Below are positions 12,801 through 23,359 of a stretch of 64,000 bases of DNA, one piece after another. The DNA is from Delphinapterus leucas (taxonomy: Eukaryota > Chordata > Mammalia > Artiodactyla > Monodontidae), in assembly GCF_002288925.2 (NCBI RefSeq), contig NW_022098050.1, positions 8,992,194 through 9,056,193 on the forward strand, given 5' to 3'. Within the stretch, counting starts at the first letter, position 1. Every line of letters begins with the position of its first letter. A program made the position numbers and the translations under genes. Below the pieces are notes generated by a model, which had not been told where the DNA came from, searched no databases, and saw only the letters and a list, made by a program, of their open reading frames with translations.

Positions 12801-15800
12801 TGACATGGCAATTTGGGTCACAGACATGGAGGGGATGATGAACCTTAAGGTCCCTCCCATAGACAGCGACTATAAACCCTGGTTAAAACACAAGGGCTCC
12901 AGAATTAACAAAAGGAAGCAGATTTTGAAGAGGAGGTGAAACTTGTAGGAAGAGACCAATGTAAGGTAAGTTGCCCATTTTTTTGGCTTTACCCTGAGGA
13001 TAAGATGCAGTTGCAGGGTGGCTAAAAGTTCAATAGAAAACATGCCACCTTTCTGGCCTGAAGAACCAGAGGGCAGAGCCCAGGACAATAACAGCTGCCA
13101 GAAAGGACACAGCTAGAGAAGGGGAGCCCCAAATCCTATGTGTAAACTCTACCCAAGTTCTGAACCACACATTCATGGGGCATAATGAAGCACTCTGGCT
13201 AAGGCTTAAAAAATAAATAAACTGAGGGCTTCCCTGGTGGCGCAGTGGTTGAGAGTCTGCCTGCCGATGCAGGGGACAAGGGTTCATGCCCCGGTCTGGG
13301 AAGATCCCACATGCCGCGGAGCGGCTGGGCCCGTGAGCCATGGCCGCTGAGCCTGCGCGCCTGGAGCCTGTGCTCCACAATGGGAGAGGCCACAACAGTG
13401 AGAGGCCTGCGTATCGCAAAAAAAAAATAAAATAAAAATAAAAAATAATAAACTGAGATTTGAGCCACTATCCACCACAGGTGAAATAGAGTTTGCAATT
13501 TGAGTCTAACCAAGTTAACTGCCTACTAAAATCAAAACATTAACAAACTTCGGAGGAATAAAACAGAATCCAGATTCTCCACGATGTAACATTCCTAATG
13601 CCCAGGGATAAAATACAAAGTTATTTGATATGATAAAACAAGAAAATGTGGCCTAGTCGCAAAAGAAAATCAACAAATGCCAACTCTGAGATGACCCAGA
13701 TATTGAAATTTACAGGACTTTAAAGCAGTACTGTAACTATGCTCAATGAGGTAAAGGAAACTACAGTTGTAATCAATGAAAAGATAAGAAATCTCATCAG
13801 AGATATAGAAAATATAAAAAGAACCAAATGAAAATTCTAGAATTGGAAAATACAGTATCTGAAATAAATTCACTGGATAGCCTTAACGGCAGAAGGTAGA
13901 TGACAGAGTCAGTGAACCTGAAGCTAGATCACTAGAAATTACACAATCTGAAAAAAAAGACTGAAAAACTAGATGAACAAAACCTCAGAATATTATCAAA
14001 GAGCCCAACATTCATCAATCAGAGTCATGTTCAGAAGGAGAAGAAAGAATAGGAGAAAATATTTAAAGAAATAATGGCCAAAACCTTCCTGAACATGGTT
14101 AAAGACATTACTTTACAGATTCCAGAGCTCAGTGAACTCCAGGTAATGATCTAATACAATTATGAAATAACAATACTCAGATGATGTGGGGGTTGGGGGG
14201 GTGGGGCACACAGACATTCAATACGTCATAGCTAAATTCCCATATTCCATAACGGGAAGCCAACAGTTAATACCTCAAACTGAAAGATAAAGAAATGTCC
14301 AATTCACTTGTTTAGGAAAAAGGAAATAAATACCTTAAGAATCAGCTAGTAGTTCAAACTGGTTACCTCAAGGGAGGGAAGAATGGGGAGGTAGCGAGGG
14401 AGGCAAAGAACTACCCTAATCTGTAATAAGCATTATACATGTACTTGACTCTCTGAATTATGGACATGTACAACTCAAAAAAATAAATAAATTGAAAAGA
14501 TTTATATACCACTGTCTGTTTTAAGATGGCAGTGTGGTAAATATCTATTGGAAAACACCTGAGTTACTAGAAAAGCTTTAAGTTGTCAGCAAACTAATAT
14601 TTATCTTTAATAAAAATATGGAAGTGAGACTAAATAATTAGCCTAAATGCCATTTGTTTCTTTTTTCTTCTTTGTTTCCTTCTACTGAGTTTTCAAGGTA
14701 AGTCACATTTGTGGGAAAAATTGGTTTGATGCTGACAGGTCTCATGCTCTTCTAATCAGTGACTTCAAACAATATGTGGACTAGACACGAAGTAGAAGGT
14801 GGCAACAGCAAAACGTGGGTTTGAAGGGTACATATCAAGTGGACTGAAATGGACTTCTGAAAAACTGACATGCAGAGTACACTGAAATGTATAATTCTCT
14901 CTATCTGTTAACATTTTAGGGAACTCTGCTTTGGTCCAGTACCCTTTTCCACTAAACAGAAATGACAACTGAGTTTTCAAAATAGCTATAGAATTCACTA
15001 TCTTGATTCTTGATAACTATATAAATATCTTAATTCTTGGTTCTATATAAACCCAAGTCAAAAATCAGCTTAAATAAAATTCTCCTTTGTACAAATACTG
15101 GCATATTCATCCAAAGGACTAAATTTAGATATGAACCATACTCCTTTTTACCTCTTACCACAAGTCATAAGCAATTACCCCTAATAATACCATCAACAGA
15201 AAAAAAAATATATATATATATGTATATATTTAAACTGCTTAGTAAACAACTTAAAATCTGTGCTTAACACATATGAATCCAGTCCCTTTGTACTTCAGGT
15301 AATGACACTGGTTATTACATGATCAATGGCTTAGGTGCTGAACTCAGATTTTGGTTGCTATGACCATCAATCATTTTTAAAATCTGACAGATTTCTGTAT
15401 CTTTAAAATTGTTGCTAACATTCATTCCCAGAAATTTTCAATTTTAGGATTTACTATATTTGATCTTCAGGGAATGATATTTTGGGGAAAATATATGCCA
15501 AGCAGACATGAATGCCAGATAATATCCTGATAAACATCCTCTAACAGCAAAGCATTTTTGAACCTTATACTTAGAGGAACATGAACAAGACTAAAACTTC
15601 AAATCCACTTGCCTCAGAAATAGGATTATGAATGGTTTTTTAAACCCAATTTTCCACTTTCTATATTACTATGGTTCCCTAGTTTTAAAAAACATGTTAG
15701 AAATTGCTAACAGCATTTTCCCCTAGGAAGGAAAACTGGCTAGGAAACAGGAAAGAGACTTCTTGAATTTTATATATTGTGTATGAGAGTGTGTGTGAAT

Positions 15801-18800
15801 TTTTTTTTGAATTTTTGGATTATATTTTATTTATTTTTTTATACAGCAGGTTCTTGAGAGTGTGTGTGAATTTTAAATATATGTTTTAAATGGTCAGCAT
15901 GAACAGGTTATGCTATTGATGAAATGTTTATTTTTCCAGGGAGATGCTTCAAGGAAAATTTAGGTAAATAACAAAAAATGAGATACCTCAAATTTTAACA
16001 GTTGTGTTTTTAATAGCTGGGATCAAACTATGCTTAAAAAACCTCAGAAGTATTTAAATTGATGCTTTTCATGACAGATGCCAGCTTTCAAAACTCATTT
16101 TAGTTTTTCCATAAACTGATGCCTAAAAGAGAAATTCCATCTTCTATTAAAATGGACAGGAGTGAAATGGCTAAACTTGACTTTCTCAGTTCCTAAGGGC
16201 TACATATGTAAGCAGAGGCAAGGACCAAAAGCTCTGACATACCTGAAGGAGAAGAAAGCCGCCACCTACTGCAGTTGCTGCAAGTTTTCCAACTTTCTGG
16301 AACAAAAATCCCGCACACCTTTAATGGAAGAAATGACAAAGGATGAGAACAATCAATGACGTACTAAACTCTCTCCCTTCTACTTTTCACTGCTTTCCTA
16401 ATAAAATCTTAATGTCTTCCCAGTTCTTTTGATCATGCCCCTTACCCGCTCAGAAACCCACAATGTTTCCCATCAGTTATATAGACTAGTCAAAAGTGCA
16501 TAATCTAAATTGTCTGAGATGTGCTTCAAAATAAGGGATGGAGAGAAGAAGAGGGGAATTTACAGGAAAAAGACTGGCTACTGAAACTGAATGTTAAGTA
16601 CTCAGGGGTTCGTTATACTCTTCCTTCTATACTTGTATTAAGTTGAAATTCCTCATAATAAAAGTGCTTAGTTTTGTTTTGTTTTTTTTAATACACTCAA
16701 GATGTTCCACACACCTGGCCGACTCTCACTCTACCCAAACCTTCTGCTCCAACCCAGTTTCCAAATATGTCACCACTGTTGCTCAAGCTATTAACCTCCC
16801 TGTTTCTAGGGGTTTCTACCTAGCTCTACCTATCTAAAACTTTCCTACCCTTTAAGGTCCAGCTGGAGTTCCACCTTCACAACTATACTTCAGCCCATAT
16901 TTCTCATGGCTTCCTTATCTATTCCTATCTCTATATTAAACCTGTTTTGTCTCATCTATCCTGTAAGGATGTCAACCCATACTTCTTTTTTGATTCTCTC
17001 CTTCAGTGAGCTCATTATTCCCTTAAGTATTCCAGACCCAGTATGCAAAAGAATCTCAGATTTCCAACTCCAGCTTTCTGTACTGGGTTGAAGAGTGTCA
17101 CCCCCGAAATCCATGTCCTTCATAGAACCTCAGAATGTGACCTTATTTGGAATAAGGTCATTGTAGATGTAGTTAGTTCAGATGAGGCTATACTGGAGTT
17201 GGGTGGGCCCCAAATCCAATGTGTCATAGAGATGCACAGAGGGAAGACAGCCATGTGACGACAGAGGCAGAATTGGAGTGATATGTCTACAAGTCAAGGA
17301 ATGCCAGGGATTGCTGGCAACCACCAGAAGACAGGAGAAAAGCATGGAACAAATTCTCCCTGAGCCTCCAGGAAGGAACCAACCCTGCTGACACCTTTCA
17401 AATTTCTAGCCTCCAGACCTGTGAGAGAATAAGTTTCCCTCATTTTAAGCTACCTAGTTGTGGTACTTTGTTACAACAGCCTTAGGAAACTAATACACAT
17501 ACACCTTCATAAATGGAAAATTTACATTTCCAATTAAATGATGAGCTTCTCTTGCCACCCAGAACCACATATTCAAAACGTCCCAAAGCAAACATCTTTC
17601 CAACCAAACCAGCTGTTGCTAAGGTCCCAATTTGTAAGTGACTGCACCATTCTCTAGGCTTGTTACCTCATGCTCATCTCAGGCTGCCTTCTTCATTGCC
17701 TTTGGGGTCCAACTGACGGGCAATTGTATATACTCGAGTATCGCCAAAACATCATTTGATTGTCTTTTGTCTTCTTTCCATCCTCAGGGGCATCACTACC
17801 TTGCTTCCAGACCACACTAAGGACACTCTAGCTAATCTTCACACCTCCCATCTCGCCTAGCAGCCACCCATCCTGCTATCAGTTTTAATTTCTTATTATG
17901 ATCAAGAACCTATAGCTACCTACAGCTAAACATAATCTCCTCAGTTTCCCATTCATGTCCTGAATTGGTCTGAATTATTAACTCGTTAAGTTAACATCTA
18001 TTAACCATTCCTCCTTAATGTATGCCACAACAGTACATCAGTTTCATACCCTAAGAAAATTCCAAAAATTTATTACACTGAATCTAAAGTCATTGCAACA
18101 AATCACCTGTATAATATTAGAGTCCTATTACACAGCTCCTGGACTGACACCTGGCTACAGTTCAAACATATGTGTCCCTCAGTAGGGGAGACAGCAACAA
18201 AGACTCAGAAAAGTGAACAGAGGAGGCAAGCAGCAGCCAGGTCTTAACAATATCCTGGGGAATGTGCTCCACAAGCATGTCTGTCCTTTGCTTGACGGCA
18301 TGAGCCACTAAAATGAGTCTACTAACTTCCCCTCTTCTGTCTCTAGGCTTTCCAAGCAAACTTCTGCCAATCATTGGGCTTCTCACCAAGCTTAGCCTAC
18401 AAGGAGAAAACACACAGCAATTTAATTCTATTGCTCAATTATTTTTTAGTCTCTTTTAAGGTGGGGCTTTAGGCCTTGACTCACATTAACCCATCACCCA
18501 TGGCACCAAATTGTGAGCTTATTTAAGCAGAAGGCCAGGCCCTGAATTGTGGGCATCAAGGTACCACTGGCCTGTGAAAAATCATCTGAATAACCAGGGC
18601 TCTGACCAGGCATCTCTCTAACTGCAGGCTTTTTTCATAAGCAGCACTAATAAGTACACATCATGAATAAATACTGCACCTCTTTGTCACAGAATCTTCA
18701 CAGTGAGTGTTTCTACCATAAAATGGCATTTATTAAAAAAAGGCATAAAAGAGTGCACCATTGTTCCAAGGTGCAAGTAAAACACAAATCAAAAAAATCA

Positions 18801-20593
18801 TTTTATACTCAGTTTAAATATGTAAATATTTAAATTAATGTAAGATGAATTTAACTTAGAATCTAAGAAATAAATGATTACTCACAAGTTAAGCACGTAC
18901 ACTAACTTCAGAAATTCTCTAGGGTCATGAACATTTTCAAAATAAAGAGTCAAACTTGTTTCTGACCCTTGTTATTTGGCTAATCTTTTAGTCTAAGAAT
19001 AACAGAATTATATCTACAGTAGCAATTATATAATCATGTGATCTGAAATGTTAACTGGTTAGGTTAATGCTTATTAACCTCTCCCCCTTAATGTACTCCA
19101 CAGTATTATTACTGAGTAAGCAATGAGTCCTTTAATTCCAACCAAGACCCAACCTACAACTCTTCTTCAAAGTATTATCATAATCCAAATTAGAGTCATC
19201 TGTATCATAATCAGTACTTTTTACTGAGAATTTTACACTGCTCTCCACAGGGCTGATAATCCTGGAGACCAGTTTTACTGCGGGAATTCTCACAGGGTTT
19301 TCCGGTTGTTAGCACTGAACAAGTAAAAATTATTTACATATAATTAAGTCTTCTATATTTTTCCCTCCTTACCCACCGTCACTGAATCAGATTCACTATA
19401 TCTGCGAAATCTGAAATGGGCGAAAATATACAAAGAATCAAAGGAAGGGTGAGGAGGGAACAGTGGAGGGTGGCGGAGGATGATCACCAAAACCCAACAG
19501 TCTCTAAGTGTTGATTACACTAATCATACCACAGAGAAAAGCCTCAAGGTACAGCTCTTCTGGGATTAACAGTGTAAAGCCACTGACTGAGCACGTAATT
19601 GGCCCAGATACAAAAGGGCAGTAGTCAGGCTCCCAATGAAATTTAACAAAAAAAGATGTTTTTCTCACCAGCCACTCACTCCACCCATTACAATCTGGGT
19701 GGCTACTGAGTATTTTTCTACCATAGGTCCGGAACTGTGGCCAAACACTCGATTCCACCAGTGGTGTCTTCTTGCATACTCAGTTAAATCCAACACTTCA
19801 TAAGAGTCATCATCACTTTCATATTCTTCAAAGCAAAAAATGAAAGCAACAAATTTACAGTCAACCAAAAGTTAAAAATGCCCTGTACATTTTCATCTGT
19901 TACAACTCATTGTTACATTTGGCATACAGCTAAAAACGCCCAGATGGAAACAAAGTTTCTTAAACCCAATCCCTGAGACTAGGGCCTTGAGGGTAAAGGG
20001 CCATGCATCTCCTTCTCAAAGGCCCAGAGACCGGCCTGGGTGCCGGGGCAACGTCAGTTACGCAGCAGAGGGGTCACCCCCGCACCCCAAATCTCAGTAG
20101 GGACAGGTCAGAGTTTCACAGCAGGGTCTCCCCCCAATCTCAGTGGGTCAGTTCAAAGTTTCACAGCATGAAAGGTCACCCCCAAATCTCAGGTTCAGGG
20201 TCAGTGCAGGGTCCGTTTTCATCAGTGGGAGAAAGAAGGGGGGTCCTCCACTGACGGAACCGGTTAGAGGCCCGACAAGAAGAAATGATTTCAAAACCAA
20301 GACTTAAAAAAAACAACAACCAAAAAACATTAGAAGACGGACAGGAACGGCCGGAGATGAAGGTAAGGCAGGAGGTGGGGCTGTGTTGAGGGCGAGGGTC
20401 CTAGAGGGGAGAGCGAGTCTAGTCCGAAGTGGGTGCTCAAAGCGTTGCCTCAAGCAAACAGAGCCCCCAGGAACCCTGGGACAGGGGAAGGAAGACGCAC
20501 CCCCGAGCCAAGGTCGAGAGCTGTGAGCCGTCTCTAAGATACTACTTCGGGCCCCGGCCGCTCACCTTGGGGAGGGGCGTTCCGGGTCGCCAT
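9779..20593 (-). CDS. FUNDC1: FUNDC1, FUN14 domain-containing mitophagy receptor (5 exons)
   Basis: Joining 20593-20566, 19825-19669, 16318-16243, 11697-11569 and 9856-9779 gives 468 nt: 155 codons plus TAA, equal to the known family length. FUNDC1 is an outer-mitochondrial-membrane receptor that recruits LC3/GABARAP in hypoxia-induced mitophagy and also works at ER-mitochondria contacts. Visible features are the cytosolic N-terminus with the LC3-interacting core YEVL (residues 18-21), the regulatory residues Ser13, Ser17 and Tyr18, the FUN14 domain (about 50-155) with glycine-rich membrane segments near 48-68, 75-95 and 134-154, and Lys119, the known MARCH5 ubiquitination site. All exon junctions have AG/GT signals and the reading phase is kept. 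The start is fixed by homology and a strong context (A at -3, G at +4). Compared with the human protein from memory there are a few mild changes: Ala6, Glu10, His31, Ser60, Val97, Ile127 and Val135. No break is seen. Confidence 0.97.
9890..10240 (+). mobile_element. Old L1 3' end in FUNDC1 intron 4
   Basis: Plus-strand text ('acatggatgaatcttgaaaa', 'taagtgaaataagacagaca', 'taccaagggctgggg', 'ttttatgttatgtgtatttt') matches the well-known 3' part of L1MA/L1MB elements. It lies antisense to FUNDC1, right next to exon 5. Confidence 0.8.
10680..11215 (+). mobile_element. Old L1 3' end with (AC)n
   Basis: LINE-like 3' UTR text ends in 'tttttcaaaataaaagttgg', a decayed L1M tail. It is interrupted by the (AC)n tract at 11069-11092. 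It lies in FUNDC1 intron 4, antisense to the gene. Confidence 0.6.
11069..11092. repeat. (AC)n microsatellite
   Basis: About 12 uninterrupted AC units preceded by 'actcactc', within FUNDC1 intron 4. Confidence 0.95.
11569..11697 (-). CDS. FUNDC1: FUNDC1 coding exon 4
   Basis: The acceptor 'tttttgcag' and donor 'gtaaga' bound 129 nt, phase 0 at both ends, encoding residues 88-130 ([10 protein letters not shown]...INNIIEE). This is the basic loop between membrane segments two and three, rich in Lys and Arg, and it includes Lys119. Confidence 0.97.
11820..11980 (+). repeat. Ancient interspersed repeat (class uncertain)
   Basis: The phrases 'gtgagtgcctattctgtgcc', 'aagcactgttctagg' and 'cctcagagagcttatgg' follow a pattern found many times in mammalian genomes in L2/MIR-age repeats. 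I cannot name the family with confidence. Confidence 0.4.
11990..12779. other. FUNDC1 intron 3, no other feature recognised
   Basis: AT-rich intronic sequence with no recognised repeat, exon or RNA gene. Confidence 0.45.
12780..14480 (+). mobile_element. HAL1/L1 ORF1-type LINE remnant
   Basis: Long A-rich plus-strand text with phrases typical of L1/HAL1 ORF1 DNA ('gaacctgaagctagatcact', 'atggccaaaaccttcctgaa', 'ccagagctcagtgaactcc') and a 3' UTR-like end near 14480. It is broken by stops, and the left boundary is approximate. The CHR SINE at 13227-13446 is inserted in it. It lies in FUNDC1 intron 3, antisense to the gene. Confidence 0.55.
13227..13446 (+). mobile_element. CHR-type SINE, cetacean long form
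   Basis: The head 'gggcttccctggtggcgcag' is followed by the GC-rich body through 'acaacagtgagaggcctgcg' and an A-rich tail. The target-site duplication aataaactgag lies at 13216-13226 and 13447-13457. The open frames across this block are SINE translations and not genes. Confidence 0.97.
14481..15803. other. FUNDC1 intron 3, no other feature recognised
   Basis: No exon or repeat was recognised apart from a short (AT)n run near 15208-15228. The open frames are short and lack splice context. Confidence 0.45.
15804..15855 (-). mobile_element. Very short 5'-truncated L1 insertion
   Basis: About 52 bases (poly-T, then 'ttttatacagcaggttct', the antisense L1 3' end) sit exactly between two copies of gagagtgtgtgtgaatttt at 15785-15803 and 15856-15874. 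This is a completed target-primed insertion truncated almost to the tail. Confidence 0.75.
16243..16318 (-). CDS. FUNDC1: FUNDC1 coding exon 3
   Basis: The acceptor 'attaaag' and donor 'gtatgt' bound 76 nt. The exon completes the Trp62 codon split with exon 2 and encodes residues 63-87 ([11 protein letters not shown]...GGGFLLLQ), the glycine-rich FUN14 core and membrane segment two. The phase at the end is 0. The acceptor has a weak pyrimidine tract. Confidence 0.96.
16640..17077 (+). repeat. L2-like LINE remnant (tentative)
   Basis: C/T-rich text ('ccttctgctccaacccagtt', 'ctaccctttaaggtccagct', 'ttcttttttgattctctcct') has the flavour of an L2 3' region, but divergence is too high to be sure. 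No coding support was found for the two small plus-strand frames here. Confidence 0.3.
17081..17498 (+). mobile_element. MLT1-family LTR (MaLR)
   Basis: Classic MLT1 phrases appear in order: 'cctcagaatgtgaccttatt', 'gggtgggccccaaatccaat', 'gccatgtgacgacagaggca', 'ctccagacctgtgagagaat' and 'ttacaacagccttaggaaac', ending near 'taatacac'. It lies in FUNDC1 intron 2, antisense to the gene. Confidence 0.92.
17499..19668. other. FUNDC1 intron 2, no supported exon
   Basis: I recognise no repeat over most of this stretch. Two related phrases, near 17985-18035 and 19053-19100 (both 'gttaa...attaacc...ccttaatgta'), suggest an unclassified old repeat pair. Two short minus-strand segments with splice-like borders (about 19132-19314 and 19380-19415) are discussed under findings; they are not supported as exons. 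Confidence 0.4.
19669..19825 (-). CDS. FUNDC1: FUNDC1 coding exon 2
   Basis: The acceptor 'ttgctttgaag' and donor 'gtgaga' bound 157 nt. The exon encodes residues 10-62 ([20 protein letters not shown]... and [18 protein letters not shown]), carrying the LC3-interacting motif, Ser13/Ser17/Tyr18 and the start of the first membrane segment. The first and last codons are split with exons 1 and 3. Confidence 0.98.
20071..20200 (+). repeat. Local tandem repeat, about 50-bp unit
   Basis: About two and a half imperfect copies of a unit containing 'ggtcaccccc', 'aatctcag' and 'agtttcacagca' lie in FUNDC1 intron 1. The copies start near 20071, 20123 and 20173. The unit is GC-rich relative to the surroundings. 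Confidence 0.8.
20566..20593 (-). CDS. FUNDC1: FUNDC1 coding exon 1
   Basis: ATG at 20593-20591, then codons for MATRNAPPQ and one base of codon 10, followed by donor 'gtgagc' at 20565. The start context 'atcATGG' (A at -3, G at +4) is strong. The exon is only 28 coding bases long, so it has no open frame that would stand out on its own. Confidence 0.95.
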
Positions 20594-20769
20594 GATACCG
20601 CCGGCGGCCTGTATTGAAGGTGGTCCCAACCCGCCCGCCTCTCCCTGCTACTTTAAGAACCGCTCTAGGCCCAGGTGGAAGTCTATGGTCTCTTTTTTTC
20701 CTCCTCCTCCTCCTTTTCCTCCAGGCGCGTAGCTCTGTCCCCGCCCCCTCCTCTAAGCGGAGGGCCTTC

Positions 20770-20781
20770 CGCGCAAGCGCA
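20770..20781. promoter_or_regulatory. NRF1-like site
   Basis: cGCGCAAGCGCA differs from the NRF1 consensus YGCGCAYGCGCR at one position. It lies about 177 bases upstream of the FUNDC1 ATG. NRF1 together with PGC-1alpha has been reported to drive FUNDC1 transcription, so this is a reasonable candidate site. Confidence 0.5.
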
Positions 20782-20847
20782 GGGCACAGGGGCGTGGGGA
20801 GGGGGAGAGGGGAGAGACAGGCTGGATACCAGCCTGCGAGGGTTTGT

Positions 20848-20859
20848 GGGAATTGTAGT
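20848..20859 (-). promoter_or_regulatory. ZNF143/SBS-type promoter box ACTACAATTCCC
   Basis: The minus strand reads ACTACAATTCCC, the core of the ZNF143 (Staf) promoter motif common at mammalian CpG-island promoters. It is about 255-266 bases upstream of the FUNDC1 ATG and oriented with the gene. Confidence 0.65.
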
Positions 20860-22849
20860 CCGTTGCCCTCCACAAGCCTGGTTTCCCACCCCTCCCCCTC
20901 TAGAATTTACAGAACCTGAATTTTGGTTATTTTGTTTTAAAGAGCCTCAGGGCTGGAGGGGAGGGGGCGTCACTTGGTGGTTAAATCGGAAACCCGCTTG
21001 CTATTTGTAACACTATACCAGAAAGAGGCTTTTAAAAAGAGATAAGCGAAACCCTGTTTCAAACCACACTTTTCAAGCAGTCAAGGGCTCAACTAACGGA
21101 TGGAAAATTTTTCTAACGCGCTGCAGCTGGGAACTGGAACGTTTTCATCCTCTCCTTCTCCACGCGTTTCCTGCCAGGAACCTGAGGAGGAAGAGGGAGG
21201 CCTAAGAACTGACCTGACACGAGTTATTCAAGAGGACATAATTTTTAAGCATCATTTTTATTATTTAAATCTGACAGGAACAAGGGCAAGTTCTTCACCC
21301 AGAAGCATCACGAGATTCTGTTGAATGAAAAACCGTGTTGATTGCCAAGCAGCTAACTCAGGTTCACGTAAACCAGCCCCCAAACTTGTTTTGAACTTGC
21401 ATTGCACCCGCATTCTCTGTACAATTAAAACAGCCCTATCAGTATTCCTATTACGAGAATATGGAGATGAAGGAAAAACAAGAAATTCTGGTAGAGGTTG
21501 TATTATTTAAAATACTGACTTACATAATTGCACTTGGCTTTTCAAGTCCTGGTGCTCTAAATGCAAGGGTTGATTCAAGTTCCTCACCCTGTGCCCCCCC
21601 AAAATACAATTCTAAGACTGGCTGGAGATGTTAGTCTTCAATTTGCATAAGATTACACGTTTCGGAAACAAAGTAACTTTAAGGGTCATAACTTCAGAGA
21701 TCTTCACTGAAATATTTTTTCCAAGAGTTAACAGGTTTGAGTTTATACACTCCTTCCTCCCCATTGCCTACCCACTCCTAATGAGGTGCTAAAGAATAAG
21801 AGAAACGGCAAATGATGGGCCACTGAAACGGAAGAAAGGAGAAAAGAGAAATGAAAAATACAAACTGAAAGAGCAAAATTACAAATTGGAAGAGGGTTGA
21901 CTGGGCCAATGACATCCAAATGACACTTTCACATACTTATAGCAATATCTGCCAAGTACAAAAAGAAGCCACTTTTCTGTCATGGAAATGGTATTTAGAA
22001 TCAAACGATTATGGAGAAATGGGGAGAAAATGGAAACAAAACAGTGCTCTTAAGATAACAAAGAATAGACCTTTGTATCCAAAATGCATCCAAAACATGT
22101 CCAAAAATGAGTTAAAAGGCAATCATTTCTCTAAAGGACTTAAGGGCTGAGAAGGAACTTTTTAATGCTCTTCCCTTTTTTCTTGCGGTGATATGCCCTT
22201 GCCATTACCTCAAGGAAGTTGGTTGTATAATATACTTTTCTAGTGTGAGTTTTTTTCTTTCCCAGTATCGAAAAAGCTGTCATTTTGTTGGCTCAATGAC
22301 GAGTGGTTTAATGTGTAAATTGTGTACACAGGCTTTAAGAGGTGCTTTGATCCTCCTGATGGGTTCAAGGCGGGTGATTTTTTTTTTTTAATTCCCACTT
22401 TGAATAGTGGTTTTTTTTTTTGTTTTTTGTTTTCTGTTTTCTGTTTTTTTCAGTCAGCAGTAATAAACATTTTCATTGTGAACACTGATATCTTAACACT
22501 GGTACCAACTGTACCAAAACATAATTCATGTAGCCTTCAGCTTTTCAATGGGTAGTGTTCCAAAAGTTTATGAGTAACTTATTTGAAATAGAAAACATTT
22601 TCTATTTACTCCATAATGAAACTATAATGAAACTATTCCTTCCTGATCTCCACTTTTCCTCATTGTCTTTGGAAACCTCATTTGTTAAAAACAATTTAGT
22701 CAGAATTGAGAAAACAAAAAGCAGACAAAAAAACAAACAGAAGAACAATTCAGTCCCTGGGCAATCTAACCTCCCCCATTGGCTACAACTAATCCCAACA
22801 CAATGGAGCCCACTCACCCTACGTTTGCACACTTAAAATGCTGTAAGTG
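20860..22849. other. FUNDC1 upstream flank, no gene recognised
   Basis: GC content falls quickly after 20950. The short plus-strand frames (for example 21100-21324 and 21325-21510) show no recognisable domain or splice context. T-rich runs lie at 22377-22450. I do not recognise a repeat family. Confidence 0.45.
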
Positions 22850-23280
22850 ACCTTTCAAAGTACTGAGGTAATCAATTGCTGATGAGAAAAGTGTGGCAAA
22901 GTTGATGCTGCATGAACTAGCTTGTTGGAGTGTAAACAGGTAGAAGGTTTTGTAATGTGTATCCACAATTTTAAAGATGCCACTTCAATAATCCCACTAA
23001 AGATCAGTGCCGAAAACTATTTAAAGTGTTCTTATGCATAAAGATACTCATTGCAGGGTTGTTGTTTTGTTTTGTTTTGTTTTTCATAATGAAAAGGAAT
23101 AGAAACAATAGGGAAAATGGAAAGTATCCAACAGTAGATGAATAGTTATGGAAATTATGGAATGTTATGTTTAAAAAGACTGTAATAACAGGAAAGTGCT
23201 TAAATGAAAAAACTGTTTACCAAATTGTATTTACAGTTTTATTGCAAGTGATTTATTCAATTTCTGCTAAAAAAAAGCAT
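22850..23280 (+). mobile_element. Old L1 fragment
   Basis: The phrases 'actcattgcagggttgttg', 'aacagtagatgaatagttat' and 'ggaaattatggaatgttatg' follow the ORF2 3' text of old L1s. A (GTTTT)n tract interrupts it at about 23060-23083. The boundaries are approximate. Confidence 0.5.
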
Positions 23281-23359
23281 TAAGACTTGATAAACTGGAA
23301 TGGATTATGTTGCAGAACTGGCATGAATTATGTTGCAGACTTGATTCTAGCCTGCTGGC

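Larger units (their letters stand above)
20330..20840. promoter_or_regulatory. FUNDC1: CpG island / FUNDC1 promoter and exon 1
   Basis: GC content and CpG density rise sharply compared with the AT-rich flanks (many cg dinucleotides between 20330 and 20780). The island spans FUNDC1 exon 1. No TATA box is seen, consistent with a housekeeping-type CpG-island promoter. The exact transcription start is not visible. Confidence 0.8.

Noticed and set aside
13030..13513. Overlapping minus-strand frames of 129 and 104 residues
   Set aside because: They translate the CHR SINE at 13227-13446 in the antisense direction.
18162..18413. 83-residue minus frame in FUNDC1 intron 2
   Set aside because: No splice signals fit it into FUNDC1, no family was recognised, and it has no start or promoter context.
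21100..21510. Possible divergent gene at the FUNDC1 CpG island (plus strand)
   Set aside because: The two consecutive small frames have no homology that I recognise, no splice donors in sensible places and lie outside the CpG island.
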